From Cycas panzhihuaensis (taxonomy: Eukaryota > Cycadophyta), in NCBI GenBank assembly GCA_023213395.1, contig CM041465.1, positions 108,879,741 to 108,943,740 on the forward strand: a DNA stretch of 64,000 nucleotides. Reading direction: 5' to 3'. The notes beneath the pieces are model-generated. The model saw only the letters and a list, made by a program, of their open reading frames with translations, had not been told where the DNA came from and did not search any database. The position numbers were made by a program, and so were the translations under genes. Below are positions 34,556 to 44,621 of this stretch, piece by piece; positions within the stretch are counted from its first letter, which is position 1, and the number at the start of each line of letters is the position of its first letter.

Positions 34556-34737
34556 AAATCAAACGGAAAATGGATTCATTTTCACTGGATCTCGTGAGAA
34601 ACCATAGCCATTCCCTTACGCAACGGAGCGCTGCCCAACTTCAGAGGCACGCAGGGACAAATCAGACCTTTAGATCAGAGAGCGGAGAGAGCCAACGGGA
34701 TAGGTAGGATGAGATGGCGACAGCGAGACCGTATCTA

Positions 34738-35210
34738 GTGAGTGGATGTAACTAAACAGAACCCATTTCGAAGCTTTAATTTCATTAGTTTTTTGTAATT
34801 TTTATGTGATTTTAGTGCCCCTTATTGGCAATCAGAGGCTTCTCGGAGTCCGAATCAGACCCAGAAAGAGGCGGGGACCTGGGCATTAGGGAGCCCTGGT
34901 CCTAGTGGGCCCCACGGGGTCCACCAGAAGAATTTTTTTATTTTTGGGGCAAAAATCCCCCCTTTTGGGGGATCGCCGTTCATACTGCGGCAATGATCGC
35001 GGTGCTGCAATCATTACCGCGGGACCCGATCGCCGTGGGACCCGTGCCAAACTTAGCGGTACCGCTAAGTTTGGTCTTGATGCGAAAAAGAGAAAAAAGA
35101 TAAGAGGGGCCAAAAGAGCCCATAAATTACAGACATAGAGAGTTTTGAGAGAGTAAGGAGTGATGATAACTTACATGAGGCTAACTTTGATCGTTTTTTA
35201 TGTGGACAGG
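34738..35210 (+). other. Intron 1 of antisense gene (D), with inverted repeats
   Basis: 473 bases from GTGAGTGG to TTTATGTGGACAG. Holds a purely palindromic 28-bp site (35047-35074) and, upstream at about 34986-35020, a second inverted repeat (GCAATGATCGCGGTG / GCAATCATTACCGC). B (7723-8193) and A/C have intron copies with related but decayed repeats. Confidence 0.6.
35047..35074. repeat. 28-bp perfect palindrome centred on GGTACC
   Basis: Core CTTAGCGGTACCGCTAAG extended by CCAAA/TTTGG on each side, every base paired. The same half-site, AAACTTAGCGGTA / GCGGTACC, occurs in LTR U3 repeats. Confidence 0.8.
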
Positions 35211-37122
35211 CTATTATCGCGGTGGATAACCGCGAGAACGTAGGTATGGCCATGTTGAGTTACATGGAGATGGCATCATAGGAGGACAGGGAGATCCTGC
35301 AGAGGTGTGGCCTATACAAGGCCCTCAAGACACCTCAATATGCATCAGATCAAAGGTTGCTGGTCGACATAGTATCCTATTGGGATAGGAGGAGACATGT
35401 ATTCCACCCACCGCAGGTAGGTGACGTGATGGTTACGCCGAGAGACATCCAGCGGATACTAGGAGTGCCAGCGATAGGGAGGCCAATGAGACTGGGGACG
35501 CTGCCTAACACTGAGGCAACACACAGGAAGGCAGCCCTATTCTTCACAGGAGGTGATAGGTGGGAGCGGAGGGGAGCTCCCCTCCAGACCATACTGATGT
35601 CAGGGATTCCTCAGGTGAGGAAGTTGGTTATACTATACATTTTGTTCTGGATTTCCCAGAAACAGAACTATAGGGAGATACCAGGTGGCTGGTTGGATGC
35701 AGTTCACCGCTGCAAAGCCAGTGAGAGAATGGACTGGGAGACCCTAATAGCGGTAAACCTCGTCACCCAGCTAGACACTATGAGGATGACCGGCAGAGGC
35801 GGGTTATCATATAGCACACTGCTACAGTGTTGGTTTTTCGATCATTTCGCGGTAGTGGCACCAGCAGGGGGACCACGTCCCATCACAGAGCCGGCCCTGA
35901 TGGTCCACAGGTGGCAGACTCAATTGAGAGGGACAGAGGACTGGGTGCATGTCCGACGATCAGTGGAGGCAACATCACTGGACCTCCTCACCCTACCAGA
36001 CTACGTAGCAGATCCCTATAGGATGGTGAGGTGGGACAGTGATGACAAGGCAGGCGGAGCAGGAGCGCCCACAGGCGATGATGGTGGAGATGATGGAGAT
36101 GATGGAGGAGACTGGGCTGGCCCGTCATGACCTGTAGGAGAGGCAGGTCCCTCAGGGATGGCAGGAGGTGCAGAGGGTCCATTTAGGGCTGCCAGAGGAG
36201 AGGCAAGCCCATCAAGAGCGCAGGACGAGAGTAGGGGGCCTATGACCAGGGCCCACAGGCTATGGATCGTGAGGGGATCTGGAGGGACGAGAGCTGAGAT
36301 GGTCCCTATAAGGAGGGAGGCCCAGGCAGAGGAGGTGCCCGAGGATAAGGCACCCGCAGCTGGCGGAGAGCCAGGAGGGGAGGATGCCACACGACCAGAG
36401 GAGCCGGCGGCCACAGTAGGTGAGACCTAACCTTTTCTAATGTCGTTTGGCATCCAGATAGATATTTGATTTGGATTATGGTATATGGTGGGATACATAC
36501 TGACACATGGCATGTTGTATTGGTATGTACAGCAGAGATCCGGAGACTGATAGAGGCTGTGGTAAGGGAGATATTCCCTCAGGTGTATGCAGAGGGGCAA
36601 CCGCCCATCCAGGTAGGAGATGAACTTAGAGTGGCAGGTGCCCACATGGAGGCATTCGCCCCATTGGTGAGGGTGAGAGACATATAGGCCGTAGAGTCCC
36701 AAGAGCACATGACATCCCGGGAACAGCTGCAGCAGGAAAGAGATGAGGCAAGGCGCGAGAGGGATGAGCTACGCGGACGGGTGCAGACTCTAGAGGTACA
36801 GGGCAGGGCAGGCAGAGATGCCGAGAGTAGAGTCCAGATAGCAGTGCTCACAGAGTGCCTCAGAGTCATGGAGGAGGGACTTCGAGGGGAGAGGGATCGT
36901 ATCCAGGCCCGATACGATCAACTGGTGGCACAAATGGCGTCGAGGTCGAGCTGGAGTAGGACACATACCCACACGGCGGTGACGACCCCGAGATGACTGC
37001 GAGACGAGGGGAGCGAGGCGGGTAGCTCACGGAGGCCCAGGAGGAGCCTCGGAGGGATGTGGTCCCCAAGAGAGGGATCACATAGACTGGGGGATGGTAC
37101 CCTAGTAGCGGGGCAACAATAG

Positions 37123-37780
37123 AGTAGAAGATATACATATGACTCTGACAGGGGAAAGCACGGGCCTCCAGGGGGTCATATATAGGATTATATGATTGTA
37201 CCCCCCCTGTAAGGACACCAGCTTCCCAGATGTATGAGGTAACATGATTTTTGGATGCATATATATACGGGGTGATTGGAACCCCATTTTAACATGAAAT
37301 GGTGTATATATAACATGTGTGGATGACATGTATGTTTATTTTGTATGTTGTAAATGTTATGCTGTGAATATTTTATGTTATGAATATTTTATTATATGAT
37401 GCACACGTTCCCTTCCATGTATGGCTATATGTCTAACAGGAGCATACACACACGTCGTGAGTGGAGACGACAGAGAAGTGTGAGGTTAGAGGATAAAGCG
37501 GCATACACGTCTACAGAAGAGCATAGCGGAATATGCGAAGGAAACAGTAGGCAAAGGAGAGGAGCGACGATGCTCCAAAGCATCGTCCTGATTGGGGAAT
37601 GCCCAAGCACGAAGATAAAAGTTCTCGAGAGGGTACAGGAACGTAAGTTCCACGGAAGGAACCAGAAAGAAGGAGGACCCATCTTAAATTGCCATTCTAC
37701 TAGTGGTTGGGGAGAATGGGGATAGCCTAAGATGGTAGTTTAGGCTCATTTCAGAGCGGGGTGAAGGGATCGCTAAAAGA
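37123..37780 (-). other. Spacer between integrase stop and antisense gene end (element D)
   Basis: No gene seen. A/T-rich stretch (37300-37400) followed by the block shared with B and A. Convergent 3' ends of pol and the antisense gene lie here. Confidence 0.5.
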
Positions 37781-37784
37781 TCAT

Positions 37785-39060
37785 GCATAAAACTTCTTAA
37801 GGAATTTCCCATTAACAACTTTCTCAAATTCAAGCCCTTCTAGGGTGGCTATCATATAGGTACCATTACCGAGGGATTCGATAATGATGAAAGGACCAAC
37901 CCATTGGGGTTTGAACTTGGTCAAGTGATCATGGAGATACTCGAGCTTGAGGACGTGGTCCCTAGGAAACAAAGGATAGGAATGAAGATATTTATCGTAG
38001 GTCCTTTGTGAGCGAGCTTTGGATGCCAAGTTAGCCTGATAAGCGGCTAAACGTCTCTCATCCAAAGCCTTGAGGTCCAAAAGGTGAGCCTGACAGATCG
38101 ACTCTTCATCGATGAGACCTCAAAGGGAGACTCGCAAAGAAGGAATCTCCACCTCCAGTGGGAGTACGGCCTCGGTACCGTAGACCAGGGAGAACGGGGT
38201 CATTTCCGTGGCGGAATGGATAAAGGTGCGGTAAGCCCACAAAGCGGAGGGCAGCTGAAGGTGCCAATCCTTTTGGGATTGAGCAACATTTTTCTTGAGA
38301 ACGTTGATGAGAGTCTTATTGAAAGACTCCACCTGGCCATTTGCCTGAGGGTAGTAAGGGGAGGAAGTCTTGTGAGAAATTTTGAACTTCTCACAAAGCT
38401 CATCCATCTCCTTATTACAGAAAGGAGTTCCATTGTCTGTGATTAGGATGTCTAGAATCCCAAAACGGCAAATGATGTGCTAGTAAATGAAAGTAGCAAT
38501 CATTTTACCAGGGGTAGTGATCAAGGGAATGGCCTCTTCCTATTTGGTGAAATACTCCGTGGCAGTCAAGATAAAATTGTGCTGCAACAACAAAGGCAGG
38601 GAGATAGCCCCAATGAGGTCTAGTCCCCACTGAGCAAAAGGCCATGGTGAAACTATAGGATGCAGGGCTTTGGAAGGTACATGGGAGATGTTGGCATGTT
38701 CCTGACATCGCTGACATCTCAAAGCGAAGGCATGAGCATCCTTGAAAAGGGACGGACGAAAATAACCTATGCGGAGGATCCTCTGAGCCATAGACTGGCC
38801 TCTAAAGTGACCTCCACAAATACCGTGGTGGCATTCACGAAGTACCTGGTCATCTTCATCAGTAGTGACGCAGTGGAGGAGGATTCCATCGAAGGAACTC
38901 TTGTACAATACCTCATCTATGAGGAGGTATTGCCTGGCAGAAGTCCAGATACGAGATCTAACTTTACTACTGGCATCGGGGCAGTATTGCTGCTGTGTAA
39001 GATACTACACTATGTCACCATACTACTCATTGTCGATGAGTGGATGTGGAGAGACTCGCT
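37785..39060 (-). pseudogene. Integrase of element D (few stops)
   Basis: Zinc domain CHHGICGGHFRGQSMAQRIL ... ALRCQRCQE (H-H-C-C, about 38830-38720); first Asp in WGLDLIGAI (about 38630); second Asp in LITDNGTPFCNKEMDELCEKF (about 38450-38390); Glu in YYPQANGQVESFNK (about 38360-38320). The C-terminal module is open from 38080: YDKYLHSYPLFPRDHVLKLEYLHD, FKPQWVGPFIIIE. In-frame TAG occurs at the FTK/EEA junction (about 38540) and nearby. The core triad is complete, so only a few changes separate it from a working enzyme. Confidence 0.8.
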
Positions 39061-40600
39061 GAATCGTCAGGATAGACTCATCGGGGAGAGAGTCATCAAC
39101 GGAGGCACCAAAGGAGTAAGGGATAGGGGCGTCCACAAGTTGCTCGGCCACTACCATTCCCTTCTTTGATTTCTGGTTGACGATATGGAGGTCGAATTCT
39201 TGAAGCAGGACGGCGCATCGATCGGCCCTACCCATCAAATCTAAACGAGTCAGCAAGTATCGCAAGGGATCGAATTGAATGATCACCTTGGTGGTGTTGC
39301 CAAGCAAGTAGTGTCTGAACTTCTTGGTCACATAGACCAAGGAGAGGCACTCCTTCTCGGCAGGGGAATAGTTAAGCTCAGCAGCCATAAGGGTGTGGCT
39401 GATGAAATATATAGCTCTCTCGGTTCCTGAGTTATCCTCCTGGGCTAACATAGCACCCAAGGACTCATTAGTCGCCGAGGTGTATAGGACGAAGGGCCTA
39501 TCGAATCGAGGAGGCACCAATGTAGGAGCGAAAGCAAGGGCTTCCTTAAGTCCTTCGAAGGCCTTTTGGGTCTTGTCAGACCAGGCAAAAGGAGCTCCCT
39601 TCTTCAATAGGTTTGTGAGGGGTTTAACGCTCACAGCGAAGTCTACTAAGAAGGGCCTGAGAAAACCAAGCCTTCCTAGAAACGGCTTAATCTATCATTG
39701 AGTTCTAGGCAGCAGCATGTCAAGGATTACCCTGACCTTGTCAAGGTCAATCTGAATTCCTTGTTTGGACATAAGGAGTCCAAGGAGTTTACCCGAGGTA
39801 ATGGCAAACACACACTTGAGCAGATTTAGACTGACGTGATACTTGCAGCATCATGAGAAGATGGCACGCAAGTCAAATAGATGATGGGCCCTGATACAGG
39901 AGAGACCCATCATATCATCCATAAATACCTCCAATGTGTTATCAATGAGGTCGTGAAAAATGAAATGCATGGCTCTTTGGTAAGTAGCACCTGTATTCTT
40001 AAAACCAAAGGGCATCGCCTTGTAGGCGAAGGTACCCCAGGGTGTAGTGAAGGCCGTCTTGTGGCCATCTTCAGGAGAAATCTGAATTTGGTTATAGCCG
40101 GAGAAGCCGTCCATTAGAGACATGACTTCAAATCCAGCGGTGTGATCAATAATTTAATCGATAAAGGGTAACAAGAAGTTTTCCTTAGGACAAGCATTGT
40201 TGATGTCACAGAAATTGACACATATATGAATTACCCCATTCTTTTTAGCAATGGGGACAATATTGGAGACCCATTTAGGGTAGTCAATGGAAGTAATAAG
40301 CCCAGCATCTAGAAGCTTCTCAACCTCCATCTTGATGACGGCTGAGAGCTTCGGGTGAAGGGGACGCTGCTTCTAGCACACAGGGCGGGCGTTAGGAATG
40401 GTGGTGAGGTTATGAGTAACAATGGAGGCGTCAATTCCCTTCATGTCAGCATAATCCCACGCAAATACATCTCGAAACTCCTAGAACAGAAGGGAGTACT
40501 CCCTTATCTCATCAGGAGAACATTCTAACCCGACCTTAATGACCTTGCTGGGGGCCAAGACTATGTCTTGGGTGGCCCCCATGCACATGGCATTGCCCTC
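39061..40600 (-). pseudogene. Reverse transcriptase and RNase H of element D
   Basis: RT text from KVIKVGLECSPDEIREYSLLF (about 40550) to SFLG-type PFLGRLGFLRPFL (about 39660). Motifs: LLDAGLITSIDYPKWVSNIV, KKNGVIHICVNFCDINNACP, MSLMDGFSGYNQIQISPEDGH, FTTPWGTFAYKAMPFGFKN, LEVFMDDMMGLS (catalytic FMDD, about 39920). Pol RNase H: RPFVLYTSATNESLGAMLAQ (about 39500; D-like first acid replaced by N), AAELNYSPAEKECLSLVYV (Glu, about 39370), KSKKGMVVAEQL region (about 39150). A 203-codon open stretch covers 39634-39023. Stops at 40365, 40155 and around 39690 break the frame. Confidence 0.82.
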
Positions 40601-41340
40601 CTCGAAGTGGAGAGGGGCAAGGTCAATAGGAGGAGGTGGAATAAGAGACGTGATCGGATCAACAAGCATGGATCCGATCGCAAGGATCTTCTGGTGACCA
40701 AGCCTGTGGTGACTGGAAGGCATGTTGGATGCAAAACCCGCTAAGTGCTCAAGCAGGGCTTCGTCATCCTCGAAGTAATCCACCCCATGGATGACCTTAC
40801 TTCAAGTAGAGGAAGTACTAGAGGGAGTGGAAGTAACGGGACCATGGTGGTCGTCAGGTTGCTCAACTTCCTCGCAGGACACTGAAGGAGAGTCAAAAGG
40901 AGGCTCCTCAGAAGGAGCAAAAGGCAGCTCTTCGAAGCCATCACTCACGAGGGGTAGTGAAGGAGAAGAACCGATAATGGGCGGGTCAACATAAGCGATG
41001 ACATGTGACACATAGTAGTGGCTAGCCTCACCAATGAGAAAGGTTCTAAATGGGGATCTAGAATGAGATGGGTGCGATCTACTGGTACAGAGGAAAGAGA
41101 CGGGGTGAAGACAATCCTCGTCCTCGTCGTGTGACTCATCATCGATGAAAGCGAGGTACACCAACTCCCAATGCTAATAGGGGTGAACCACATGAGACTA
41201 GGATAAGAAGATGTGGGATCTTCTTCGGATAGGTTAGGCATGCCAATGGAGCAAGTTGAGGCGTGCGTAGAAGGACCTCGGTTTGCTGCATTGGTGGAAC
41301 CAGTTTGTTTAGTAAATGGGCATTTGTGGAGAATCACTCT
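40481..41340 (-). pseudogene. PR-RT linker region of element D
   Basis: Low-complexity acidic and Ser-rich linker with DYFEDDEALLEHLAGF (about 40780-40730) and FTPISIGSW (about 41190, frameshifted against the B copy). No catalytic domain seen; part of the polyprotein. Confidence 0.55.
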
Positions 41341-41344
41341 CATC

Positions 41345-41790
41345 CGTCCGTCATGGACGAATTTAAGCTGTCCCCAAAGAGTCAAGCACACGGCCCCCAT
41401 TTGGTTGAGCCATGGACGACCTAGAAGGAGGTTGTGGTCAACGTTAACGTCGAGGACTACAACATCGACAAGAACAGTCTTGCCCTCAAGGGTAAGCGGA
41501 ATCGTGACAGATCCCAAAGGGGTCTTCTTGCTACCGTCATAACCTTGGCATCACCATGGAACAGGTTCCAAGGTGGAGATACCAAGATCTTGCATGACAT
41601 GCAAGGGCATGGCATTAACAGAAGAACCATTGTCAACAACAGTCCTCTGAAGGGTACAATCGGGTGTATCGATAGTGATAGTGAATGGAAAGTTCCACTG
41701 ACATTCCCTTTCACCGGCAGGAGGAAGATCCTTAGGATCAAATGAGATAACGGGTCCACAACTTCGGGTAATACCCAAAGCGTGGACAAG
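41345..41790 (-). pseudogene. Aspartic protease of element D
   Basis: FTITIDTPDCTLQRTVVDNGSSVNAMPLHVMQDLGISTLEPVPW (split here over 41720-41560; loop VDNGSS), then LGSVTIPLTLEGKTVLVDVVVLDVNVDHNLLLGRP and WLNQMGAVC (to about 41400). A frame change near 41550 divides the domain. Linker text with MSLMDILRSYLEQQALLLESLGSS precedes it (about 41880-41800). Confidence 0.78.
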
Positions 41791-42149
41791 CGTATCACTC
41801 GATCCTAAAGATTCTAGGAGGAGGGCCTGCTGCTCGAGATAACTCCTCAAAATGTCCATCAAGGACATTCCTGCGGCCATAGTATGAAGCTCATCCACGA
41901 TGGAGAAGGGCTTACCCTTCGCCATAGGCTGGGTAAGTGACCTTCGGAAATCGTAACGACTTGGGCATACAGGAATAGCCTTGGGAAAGAGAGGTATTTC
42001 CAGAGGAAGGTTCTCTTGAAGAGGGTCAGGAGGAGCGGAAGAAGAAGAAGCTCCTGCTGCTTCCTTGGCGGCTTGGGACCGCGTAAGGGTGTAGGAAGGA
42101 GTTGCTTCAAGCAACTAGATCACCTTCTTCCCCTTATTTCGGGGTTGCG

Positions 42150-44449
42150 AAGGTGATGGGGTACGATGGCTAGGTGAACGAGAGGAAGAAGACAAGTTCC
42201 GAGCACCTTTCCCTTTGTCATGGGAAGGACGGGGATCAGGCAATCTTCCTCGGTTCCAGTTATTCTTAGTTTGGGTGTTGCGACATGTTCCCCATGTTTA
42301 GGGAATGGATCCTTGTGAACTGGTTAGTCCAAATTAGGCCTTGAGGCCCGTTTGCGGGAAAAGTCATGTCGAGGGGCATCCTTAGGATGCTGGGCCCTAC
42401 AACGTGAATCATCGTGGAAGCACTCCCCATGAATGGAGTACCACTTCTTCTCAAGCAAAGGGTCTGACCTTCTCACTTGAGAGGACTGGGCATTTCCATT
42501 CCTGGGGAGAGAAGCTTGGGTTGTTTGTTGGACTTGTTTATTGGATGTAGGAGATGAAGGAGCCTAAAGCTTGAGTTCTTTCATCATACGCTCGAACGAG
42601 CATATGGCTGATGTGAGACGGTCTAAAGTCCTCTCAGTGGGATGAGAGGAAGACCGGGTAAGTTGTGAAGGTTTGGTATCTTTGGTTGGGGGTGGTGCCT
42701 CACAGAGCTGTGAGGGCTTAAGAGGTTTCTTGAGACTGGCTTGGATCTCAATAGCTTCTAATGCCAAACACTTAGCAATCACAGAGTTGCATGTGGTCGC
42801 CTCCATTTTAAGGACTTCCACATGCACTTCGGGACGAAGTGCATTGATGAAGAGGTCTCGCTTCAACTCCTCGGGCAGTGTTGCCTTAGTGGAGTGAAGT
42901 AAGTCATGAAATCGCCACACAAAGTCACGATTCATTTCATCGTGACCTTGTTTGAGCAAAAGGAGCAACTTCATTCCGCTCTCGAATGGAGGGGCTACAT
43001 CAAAATAGTTGATGAACTCATCTACCAATTACTGGAATGAATGGATGGAATAGGCAGGGAGGCGGTAAAACCACTTAAGGGCATCACCCTGCAAGGATTG
43101 CGGGAATAATTTCATTAAAATATGGTCGTAAGCCCAGTAATCGATGCATGCATAGAAAAACTACGCACATGCTCCGCCGGGTCTTATGACGAAGTTTTGT
43201 TGAATCTAGGAACTTCAGGGGGATGAGGCGGTAGATTGGTTCTTAATGCCTCAATGGATAGAGGTGTTAACCTAAAGTCCATGAAGGGGCGTACCCTCAC
43301 CTGGACCATAGGATCAACGAATGATGTAGTGGGTAACGAACAAGGAGTGGATAGGGGTGGCACACCCATCCCTCCTTGAGGAAACACCCCTTGCTAGGAA
43401 GAGGCGTAGTGGTAGGTGCCTTGGAAGGGTGTCAGGTTCCCTTGTGAAGGCACAATGAATGGAATTACGCGGGATGATGGAAAAGACAGATGCTGAACTG
43501 GGTTTTGCCCATATGGGCCACCCGTAGATGGAGCGACCCCATATGGATGTAGTGGATCTACCCCATAAGCTGGGAGATGGCTTCCCCTACCCTGCCCCTA
43601 AGGTTGAGAAGTATACCCTGGGGGAACGTAGAGGGAAGCACTAGCGTGTTGGTTTTGAGAGTGTGTGGGAGTGGGTCCCACATGACTGGTAGTTAAAAGG
43701 TTAGTAGGACCGACAGGCCTACTAGCAAAGGTATGCACCAGATTAGGGGATGGCACATTAGTTTGGCTAGGGACGGGTATGCTAACCTTCAATTGAGGGA
43801 AAGACATACCACAGGGGGATCCCAAAACACTAGGACCTCGATGAGAAACAGAAGGTGCAACATGTGCCCCCACTATAAGAATAGAAAAGGACCAGGACAA
43901 ATGCATAGGCATAAAGGGATTTGTTGTCAAAGGGAGAGTAGATGAGGATGAGGCATGCGGGGGAGGACCGGAAGAAGAAGAGGCTCCTGTATACAGAGCA
44001 TCCTCAAACCATCCAAGACGTGGTTGGAAGCATATCACGCAGCGACACTTGTTGAGAGCTTTAACTACGTCGATGGGAGGGGTTCCTACATACTCGTAGG
44101 AGGTAGTTGGGACCTCGAACGAGGTAGGTCGCTCAGGATGCTCCTCATAAGAGTCACCGATTGAGTGGTAAGTCTCAAGAGGAATGGATCCTTCTACCGC
44201 ATGGGTAGAGGGATGGACGTTGAGTGAGTGATGTTGGTCACTCAGGTAATAAAGGGGTTCATCACCCTCTTGGGTGGACCCCGGAATAGAGGAAGGGAAA
44301 TCATAGGTTTCTAAAGTTGAGGTGTGGTAGGCCCAATCAGAAGAGTATCCTTCCATAGCCAAATCGGAATCTCACAAAGGAAGAGGGTGATACTCGGGGT
44401 CTTCTAACAATGGAGGTAGACCGCATAAGCAACGAGAAAAGCATCACAT
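42150..44449 (-). pseudogene. gag: Gag of element D
   Basis: The ATG at 44449 is followed at once by TGA (CAA in B), so the start is damaged; a later Met at 44362 opens 254 codons. Capsid-like core: LRTNLPPHPPEVPRF (about 43250), LQGDALKWFYRL (about 43090-43050), VDEFINYFDVAPPFESGMKLLLLLKQGHDEMNRDFVWRFH (43028-42900), EELKRDLFINALRPEVHVEVLKME. Zinc knuckle text KWYSIHGECFHDDSRC (about 42450-42400) has Tyr for the first Cys. Several stops. It would build the RNA-packaging particle. Confidence 0.75.
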
Positions 44450-44602
44450 GCAAGGTCAACCAACAATGTTAGGGAAAAAGAGAGGGCGGTAAAGGCATAC
44501 GCGTTGGGGCTGCCCAACAAAGAGGTCGAAGTAGGTGAAAAAGGAACAAAAAAAGGTAGCAAAACCAATGGAAGAGAGTGAAAACTAGCTCCTTTACTAG
44601 CA

Positions 44603-44620
44603 GCCCCAGTATGGTCGCCA
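44603..44620 (-). other. Primer binding site of element D
   Basis: TGGCGACCATACTGGGGC on the - strand, one base (C) after the LTR end. The TGG start fits the CCA tail of a tRNA; the tRNA was not identified. Confidence 0.75.
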
Positions 44621-44621
44621 G

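Larger units (their letters stand above)
34714..37122 (+). pseudogene. Antisense three-exon PMD-like gene of element D (nearly intact)
   Basis: Opposite to gag-pol. Exon 1 is 34714-34737 (MATARPYL) with donor GTGAGTGG. Exon 2 is 35211-36419, acceptor TATGTGGACAG, donor GTGAGACC. Exon 3 is 36536-37122, acceptor GTACAGCAG. Phases (0 and 1) keep one frame. Exon 2 has a plant-mobile-domain-like core: YWDRRRHVFHPPQVGD, VTPRDIQRILGVPAIGRP, DRWERRGAP, FWISQKQNYREIPGGW, LLQCWFFDHF, HRWQTQL. It is followed by Asp/Gly-rich and Glu/Pro-rich low complexity. Exon 3 has EIFPQVYAEGQPPIQVGD, then a coiled coil (REQLQQERDEARRERDELR) and a basic tail. Four premature stops: TAG near the exon 2 start (35280), TGA at 36128 (also in B), TAG at 36685 (Trp in B) and TGA at 36994 (CGG in B). 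Weakly related to MAIN/MAIL PMD proteins; role unknown, perhaps anti-silencing. Confidence 0.72.

Noticed and set aside
44603-44620. Naming the primer tRNA for the PBS
   Set aside because: The match to a specific tRNA 3' end could not be checked without a tRNA set.
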